From: Rattus norvegicus
Taxonomy: Eukaryota > Chordata > Mammalia > Rodentia > Muridae
Assembly: GCF_036323735.1 (NCBI RefSeq)
Contig: NC_086024.1
Span: 70,610,924 to 70,674,923 of the forward strand
Length of the DNA: 64,000 nucleotides
Direction: 5' to 3'
Each line of letters begins with the position of its first letter. Position 1 is the first letter of the stretch. The position numbers and the translations under genes are program-made. Of the stretch, positions 58,132 through 64,000 are shown in pieces. The notes under the pieces were generated by a model that ran no database searches, was not told the origin of the DNA, and worked only from the letters and a program-made list of their open reading frames with translations.

Positions 58132-58399
58132 AAAGAACCTTGAATTCATGGGCACAAGAAGAAATTTACTAAACAGAACTTCAATGGCTCAGGCTCTAAG
58201 AACAATAGTTGAACGGTGGGACCTCATGTAACTGAAAAGCTTCCATAAGGCAAAGGGCATAGTTAACAGAACAAATAGGCAGCCTACACATTGGGGAAAT
58301 GTTTTCAATAACCCTGTCCTCATTTTTAAGAACTTGAGAAAACTAACTTGGTTTTCAGATGTTACAAGGAAAACAGTTAAGCTGCCTCATTTGGGATAG

Positions 58400-58855
58400 A
58401 TAGATTTTGGGCAATTCAGGTGTTTCTTTCCTGTGTCTATAAGTTCAAGCACACTTCCCATTCTGTTCTCAAACAAGTTCAGAATGTCCCGGATTATATT
58501 GAAGTTCTTGAACCATTTAAAGTTTATTTGTACTAACTATGAGAAGATTTTTCTGCATCTAGGTGCACAGTTTGTAGAAGATGCTGTCTTTTCTCCTTGC
58601 ATTTTTTTCTTTGTTTAAAAATTGTTGCTACAAGAGTATGTGCTCATACTTAGTTCTTCCATTCTGTTTTACTGATCACCATGTCCATTTTTATGCCAAC
58701 TCAATGGTGATTTTATTACTCTTGCTCGATAGCGTAACATGTAGTCAGAATTGGTCATATCTCCAACAGTGTTTTTTATTATATGATATTATCTTGGCTG
58801 TACAGGGCCTTTTGTATTTCATTATAAAAAATAAATTGTTTCTTCAACTTTAGCC
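58400..58855 (-). mobile_element. Ancient L1 ORF2 fragment, minus strand
   Basis: GAAGTTCTTGAACCATTTAAAGTTTA, TTTGTAGAAGATGCTGTCTTTTCTCC, ATTTTTATGCCAACTCAATGGTGATTTTATTACT and GGCCTTTTGTATTTC follow the antisense order of the ORF2 C-terminal region of older mammalian L1s. Very diverged. Confidence 0.6.
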
Positions 58856-59789
58856 AGAAATCTTTGAGGACACTACTTACCTGTGTCACAAGACATGAAT
58901 ACTTCAAACTAGTCATGACCTGGAAGCTTCATTCCCACTGTCTATCACTTATACTGTTATAATAGGGTGATTAACCGAGTAAGTAAACAAAAGTATTACC
59001 CTCTGAAATAAGAATGTTGACTTGCAAAGATAATGTCCACTGTTGCAACAGTGGCACAAATACTATGAGGGTGAACAATTGTTTTCTGAATGTATTTATG
59101 GCTCATTCCAGTAGATGAAACATGTATTATTCAGTTACCTTGCCAAGAACCCAGAAGTGGATGGGCATAGGCCCTAGGGAGAACTTCCCACAATTACTCT
59201 GCTTAATGAACATAACATTATATTGCTCCTTAAATACTTACCTTGATACGTGTAGATTAGCATATATCTCAATCCTCCTTTGACAAGTTTCTTTTTGAAG
59301 TGTAATGGTGATTTAGACAGTGATTCAGAACTAATCAATGTGTAGATAACACAAGATTATACAATACTCAGTTCTAAGTAAGACAACAATACCAAACCCT
59401 TCAGACTTAGGAATCATCTAAGAAGAGGGGCCAAGTGATTGCTAAAAGCAGAGGTTGGGGAGGACTGCAGTGAGAACATATCTTCTAGATACAACAAGAT
59501 TTTTGTACACATGAACTCATAGTGGATGTGGTTGCTGGTATAAAATTTACATAATGATGTCATCCAAAGTTCCAGCATGAATAGCAGAGGAACTCATGAT
59601 TCCATACTTCTTCCTGAACAGCTTTTAGCAGTGGTGATATTTGGAAAAGAGAGTCATTCTCTCCTATCTAAGGACTTACTAGAGGTTCCCCAAACTCCAC
59701 CCCACAAAGCTGCATATTTCCATTAATTCTTCTGGACTTTGGGGCTTCTCTCCTGTCTCTCCCCATACCAGAAAACTTAAGTGATAGAA
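58856..59789. other. Unique sequence
   Basis: No supported gene or nameable repeat. Confidence 0.5.
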
Positions 59790-60118
59790 CATGCTTGTGA
59801 CGATGTGGAGAAAGAAGAACACTCCTTCATTGCTAGTAGAATTGCAAACTGGCACAACCACTATGGAAATCAATATGGTGGTTCCTCAGAAAATTGGAAA
59901 TAGTTCTACTTGAATGTCCAGGCATACTGCTCCTGGGAATATACCCAAAAGATGTTCTACCTTATTACAAGGACTCATGTTCTACTACTACGTTCATAGA
60001 AGCCTTACTTATAACATCCCCAAACTGGAAACAACCTAGATACCCGTGAACGAAGGATGGATACAGAAAATGTGGTTCATTTGCAAGACAGGCTACTTTT
60101 CAGCTATTAAAAACTATT
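59790..60118 (+). mobile_element. Old L1 ORF2 C-terminal fragment
   Basis: GATGTGGAGAAAGAAGAACACTCC through GGATACAGAAAATGTGG and CAGCTATTAAAAAC matches the ORF2 C-terminus in sense. It ends exactly where the SF3B4 pseudogene begins, so the pseudogene probably inserted into it. Confidence 0.85.
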
Positions 60119-60121
60119 AAG

Positions 60122-60616
60122 GAAGTCAGGGGGCGGTGCTGCTGCTTAGAGATGGCAGTAGCCCTTTCGCCATAGCTGCTGGAATGGAATACCTCTGAAT
60201 GGAATCAGGATGTCACAGTGTACCTGGGAGGTCTAGACGAGAAAGTGAGTGAAGCAGTGCTGTGGGAGTTCTTTCTCCAGGCAGGGATGGTGGTCAACAA
60301 CCACATGCCAAAGGGTAGAGTCAAGGCCATCTCCAAGGCTATGGCTTTGTTGAATTCTTGAGTGCGAAAAATGCTGACTATGTCATTAAGACTGTGAACA
60401 TGATCGAACTCTATGGGAAACCAATACAGGTGAACAAAGCCTCGGCTCACAACAGAAACATGGCTGTAGGAGCCAACATATTCATCGGAACTCTGGACCC
60501 AGAAATTGATGAAAAGCTGGTTTAAGATACTATCAGCACCTTTGGATTCATCTTACAGACCCGCAAGATTTTGAGGCCATGAATGGGCAGTACCTTTCAC
60601 TGTCCTATCACTGTTT
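60122..60616 (+). pseudogene. Sf3b4: Processed pseudogene of SF3B4 (SF3b subunit SAP49), truncated by L1
   Basis: SF3B4 is an RNA-recognition-motif (RRM) protein of the U2 snRNP SF3b complex. The reading here has no introns and resembles its N-terminal half: NQDVTVYLGGLDEKVSEAVLW, HMPKGRV, YGFVEF, ELYGKPIQVNKASAHN and GANIFIGTLDPEIDEKL. The first RRM and the start of the second are recognisable. Damage includes a likely start codon ATA at 60172-60174, a 1-nt deletion near 60322, a TAA at 60523-60525 (Y to stop), and an internal deletion of ~80 nt near 60565 that removes most of RRM2 before EAMNGQYL. The homology stops at 60616 against the T tract of an L1. It cannot encode a working protein. 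Confidence 0.93.
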
Positions 60617-63600
60617 CTTTTTTTTTTCTTGTTTGGATACCTTAATTTACATTTCAAATGTTATCCCCTTTCCCGGGTTTCCCATACATAAACCACTATC
60701 TAATCCTCTCTCCCCTTCTTCTATGAGTGTGTCCCCATTCCCAACCAGTCAGCCCATTCTGCCTTCCTGCCCTGGCATTCCACTAAAGCAGGGAGGGGGA
60801 GCTCCAGCCTTGGCAGGACCATGGGCTTCTGCTCCCATTGGTGCTCAACAAGGCCATTCTTTGCTACATATGTAGCAGGAGCCATGTGTACACTTTGGGT
60901 GGTGGTTTAGTCCCTGGGAGCTCTGGTCAGTTGGTATTGTTCTTCTAATGAGATTGCAAGCCCCTTCAGCTCCTTCAATCTCTTCTCTAACTCCTCCAAT
61001 GTGGAGCCCTTTCTCAGTTCAATGGTTGATTGCTACCCTTTGCTTCTATAATTGTCGTGCACTGTTAGAACCTCTCAGAAGACAGCTATTTCTGATAGGA
61101 GTATCAGCATGTGCTTCTTAGCTTCATCTATATTGTCTAGGTTTATATATGGGCTGGATTCCCAGGTGGGACAGGGTCTGAATGGCATCCATACTTGGAT
61201 GTCCTTCTTCTTGAGCTTCCTGTGGTCTATGGATTGTACCTTGGGTAATTCGAGGTTTTGGGCTTATCCACTTATAAGAGAGTGCATACCATGTGTGTTT
61301 TTGTGTGATTGGGTTACCTCACTCGGGGTGATATTTTCTAGTTCCTTCCATTTGCCTATGTATTTCATGAAGTCATTTTTTAATAGCTGAGTAGTACTCC
61401 ATTAGGTAGATGTACCACATTTTATGTATCCATTCCTTGGTAGAAGGAAATCTGGGTTCTTTCTAGCTTCTGCTTATTAAAAATAAGGCTGCTATGAACA
61501 CAAGGTCATGTGCCCTTGTTATATGTTAGAACATCTTTTGAGTATATGCCCTGGAGTGGTATAGCTGAGTCCTCAAGTAGAACTATGTAAAATTTTGAGG
61601 TACCCCCAGAATGATATCCAGAGTGATTGTGCCAGTTTGCAGTTCCACCAACAATGGAGGAATATTCCTCTTAGTCCACATCCTCACTAGAATATTTTTT
61701 CACCTGAATTTTTATCTAAGTCATTTTGACTGTTGTGAGGTGGAATCTCAGGGTTTGATTTTTATTTCACTGATGATTATGGATGTTGAATATTTCTGTA
61801 GGTACTTCTCAGCCATTTGATATTCCTCAGCTGAGAATTGTTGATTAGCTCTGTAACCCATTTTCTATTAGGGTTATTTGATTCTCTGGAGTCTAACTTT
61901 TTGAATTCTCTGTGTATATTGGATATTAGCCCTCTATTGGATATAAAATTGGTAAAAATCGTTTCCCAAAATGTTAGTTGCCATTTTGTTCTAATGGCAG
62001 TATCCTTGGCCTTCTAGAAGCTGTGCAATTTTGTGAGGTTCCATTTGTCAATTCTTGATGTTAGAGAATATACCATTGGTGTTCTGTTCAGGAAATTTTC
62101 CCCAGTGCCCATGTGTTTGAAACTCTTCCCCACTTTGTCTTCTATTAGTTTGAGTGTATTTGGTTTTATGTGGAGGTCCTTGATCCACTTGGACTTGAGC
62201 TCTGTACAGGCAGATAAGAGTAGATCGATTTGTAGTCTTCTATATCCTAACCTCCAGTTGAATCAGCACCATTTATTGAAAAGGCTATCTTTTTTCCACT
62301 GAATGGTTTCAGCATTTTTGTCAAAATCAAGTGACCATGGTTTCTAGGTCTTCAATTCTATTCCATTAATCTACCTGCCTTTCTATGTACCAATATTATA
62401 CAGTTCTGTCCATATTGCTCTATAATACAGATTGAGTTCAGGGATGGTGATTCACCCAGAAGATCTTTTATTGTTGAGGATAGTTTTTGCTATCCTGAGT
62501 TTTTCATTATTCCAAATGAATTTGCAAATTGCTTTTTCTAATGAAGAATTAATTGAGTTGGAATTTTGAAAGGTATTTCATTGAATCTATAGATTGCTCT
62601 TGACAAAATGGCCATTTTTCCTATATTAATCCTGCCAATTCAGGGACATGGGTGTTCTTTCCATCTTCTGAGATCTTCTTCAATATCTTTCTTCAGAGTC
62701 TTGAAGTTCTTGTCATACCAATCTTTCACTTGTTTGATTAGAGTCACACAGAATTATATTACATTATTTGTGACTACTGTTCAGGGTGTCATTTCCCTAG
62801 TTTCTTTCTCAGCTTGTATATCCTTTGAATAGAGGAAGGCTAATGATTTGTTTCAGTTAATTTTACTTCCAGCCACTTTGCTGAAGTTCTTTGTCAAGCT
62901 TAGTAATTCTCTAATGGAACTTTTGTGGTCACTTAATTATACTATCATATCATCTGCAAATAGTAATATTTTCACTTCTTCTTTTCAAATTTGAACCCCT
63001 TTGAATTCCTTTTGTTGTCAAATTGCTCTGGCTAGGACTTTGAGTACTATATTGAATACTATATTGAGTACTATGTTGGAGAGAGAGAGTGGCTGGCCTT
63101 GTCTAATCCCTGATTTTAGTAGAATTGTTTCAAGTTACTCTGCATTTAGTTTGATGTTGACTAGTGGTTTGCTGTACATTATTTTTAATATGTTTAGGGA
63201 TGGACCTTGAATTCCTGACCTTTCCAGGACTTTTATCATGAAGGGTTGTTCAATTTTGTCAATGATTTCTCAGCATCTAAGATGTTCATATGGATTTTTT
63301 CTTTAGTTTTTTTTTATATTGTGCATTATGATGATGAATTTCCATATACTGAACCATCCCAGCATCACTAAGTTGAAGCCTACTTAATCATGATGGATGA
63401 TCATTTTAATGTATTCTTGGATTTGATTTTTGAGAATTCTATTGAGTATTTTTGTGTCAATATTTATAAGGGAAATTATTCTGAAGTTCTCTTTCCTTGT
63501 TGGTTCTTTTGTGGTTTAGGTACAAGTGTAATTGTGGTTTCATAGAATGAAATTGGTAGTGTTCCTGATGTTTCTATTCTGTAGTTTGGACAGTATTGGA

Positions 63601-64000
63601 ATTAGGTCTTCTATGAAGCTTTGATAGAATTCTCCACTAAACCCATCTGGTCCTGGGCATTTTTTTGATTGGGAGAATTTTAATAACTACTTCTATTTCT
63701 TTAGGGGTTATGACACTGTTTAGATGGTTTATCTGATCCTCACTTAATTTTGGTATGTGATATCTGTCTCTATAATTGTCCATTTCATTCAGATTTTCCA
63801 GTTTTGTTGAATCTAGGTTATTGTAGTAGGATATGATGATTTTTTTGTAATTTCCTCAGTTTCTGTTGCTTTGTCTCCCTTTTCATTTCTGATTTTCTTA
63901 ATTTGGATACTCTCTCTGTACCCTGTGGTTAGTCTGGCTAAGGGTTTATCTATCTTGTTGATTTTCTCAAAGAAAAAAACTACTGGTTTTGTTGATTCTT
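60617..64000 (-). mobile_element. Lx-like L1, minus strand, extends past the right edge
   Basis: A T tract and TTTACATTTCAAATGTTATCCCC mark the 3' end. The 3' UTR runs to about 61260. ORF2 follows in antisense: the C-terminus (61290-62300), thumb/RT region (62600-63350), and the segment upstream of RT toward the endonuclease (to 64000). Every frame is broken; the longest antisense-shadow frame is 112 codons. At least 3.4 kb is present, so it is one of the longer copies, but its 5' end is outside the window. Confidence 0.9.

Larger units (their letters stand above)
56226..58335 (+). mobile_element. Inverted 5' part of the old L1: ORF2 RT to C-terminal region, plus strand
   Basis: At 56226 the orientation flips: plus-strand ORF2 from before the RT core (CCAGGGCCAGATGGCTTTAC, GCAGAATTATACCAGAGCTTC) through a badly broken RT (motif A region near 56785-56830, GCAGATAAAATG in place of the FADD region near 57079) to the C-terminal region near 58320. 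Many frameshifts and stops are present. With the minus-strand 3' part on the left, this is the arrangement of a twin-primed minus-strand L1. A B2 SINE interrupts it. Confidence 0.75.

Noticed and set aside
60172..60616. Functional SF3B4-like gene
   Set aside because: Lost start codon, frameshift, stop codon and internal deletion; intronless and cut off by an L1.

Overview
This window looks like a rodent, almost certainly rat (Rattus), intergenic region. The evidence is the set of repeats: ID SINEs (BC1-type, tRNA-derived), young L1 copies with the purine-rich 3' UTR typical of rat L1, a full B2 SINE, and Urr1-type rodent DNA-transposon relics. Older Lx-like L1s, a MIR relic and a decayed ERVK-like LTR lie beneath them. 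I find no intact host protein-coding gene. The only host-gene-derived pieces I can name are a processed pseudogene of the splicing factor SF3B4 (60122-60616) and a 34-nt piece of U2 snRNA (30878-30911). All family names are from memory of the families and were not checked by a search.

Layout. 1-441: antisense L1 endonuclease fragment. 442-1787: a striking minisatellite of about 134 units with a 10-bp period. 1.8-5.1 kb: AT-rich DNA with an Urr1 element and an ID. 5.1-9.4 kb: an old L1 tail, a young 5'-truncated L1 with clean target-site duplications (TSDs), and an ID. 9.4-18.1 kb: mostly unique AT-rich DNA with a second Urr1, a (CA)n tract and a small 5'-inverted L1. 18.1-23.3 kb: a nearly full-span L1 with 5' UTR but no ORF1. 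23.3-26.4 kb: unresolved old repeats and simple sequence. 26.4-30.8 kb: an old L1 hosting a younger 5'-inverted L1, followed by the U2 retrocopy. 31-37.7 kb: mostly unique, with a MIR and a possible MaLR relic. 37.7-39.8 kb: a young L1 with a probable 3' transduction. 41.2-44.8 kb: an old inverted L1 with a young L1 nested in it. 45-52.6 kb: mostly unique. 52.7-58.3 kb: old inverted L1s, an ERV LTR and a B2. 59.8-64 kb: an L1 fragment, the SF3B4 pseudogene, and an Lx-like L1 running off the end.

Function. Nothing here works as an operon or pathway. The biology is retrotransposition: target-primed reverse transcription, twin priming (five candidate inversions), 3' transduction, nested insertion, and mobilisation of SINEs, an mRNA and an snRNA by L1 machinery. 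All L1 coding sequence is truncated or broken. The longest open frames are a 416-codon ORF2 C-terminus (6986-8236) and a 408-codon chimeric frame holding an undamaged reverse-transcriptase core (27493-28719, minus strand). I saw no convincing previously undescribed system. The best candidates for a second look are the 10-bp minisatellite, the tailless U2 retrocopy with perfect 16-bp TSDs, and the transduction-bearing and inverted L1s.
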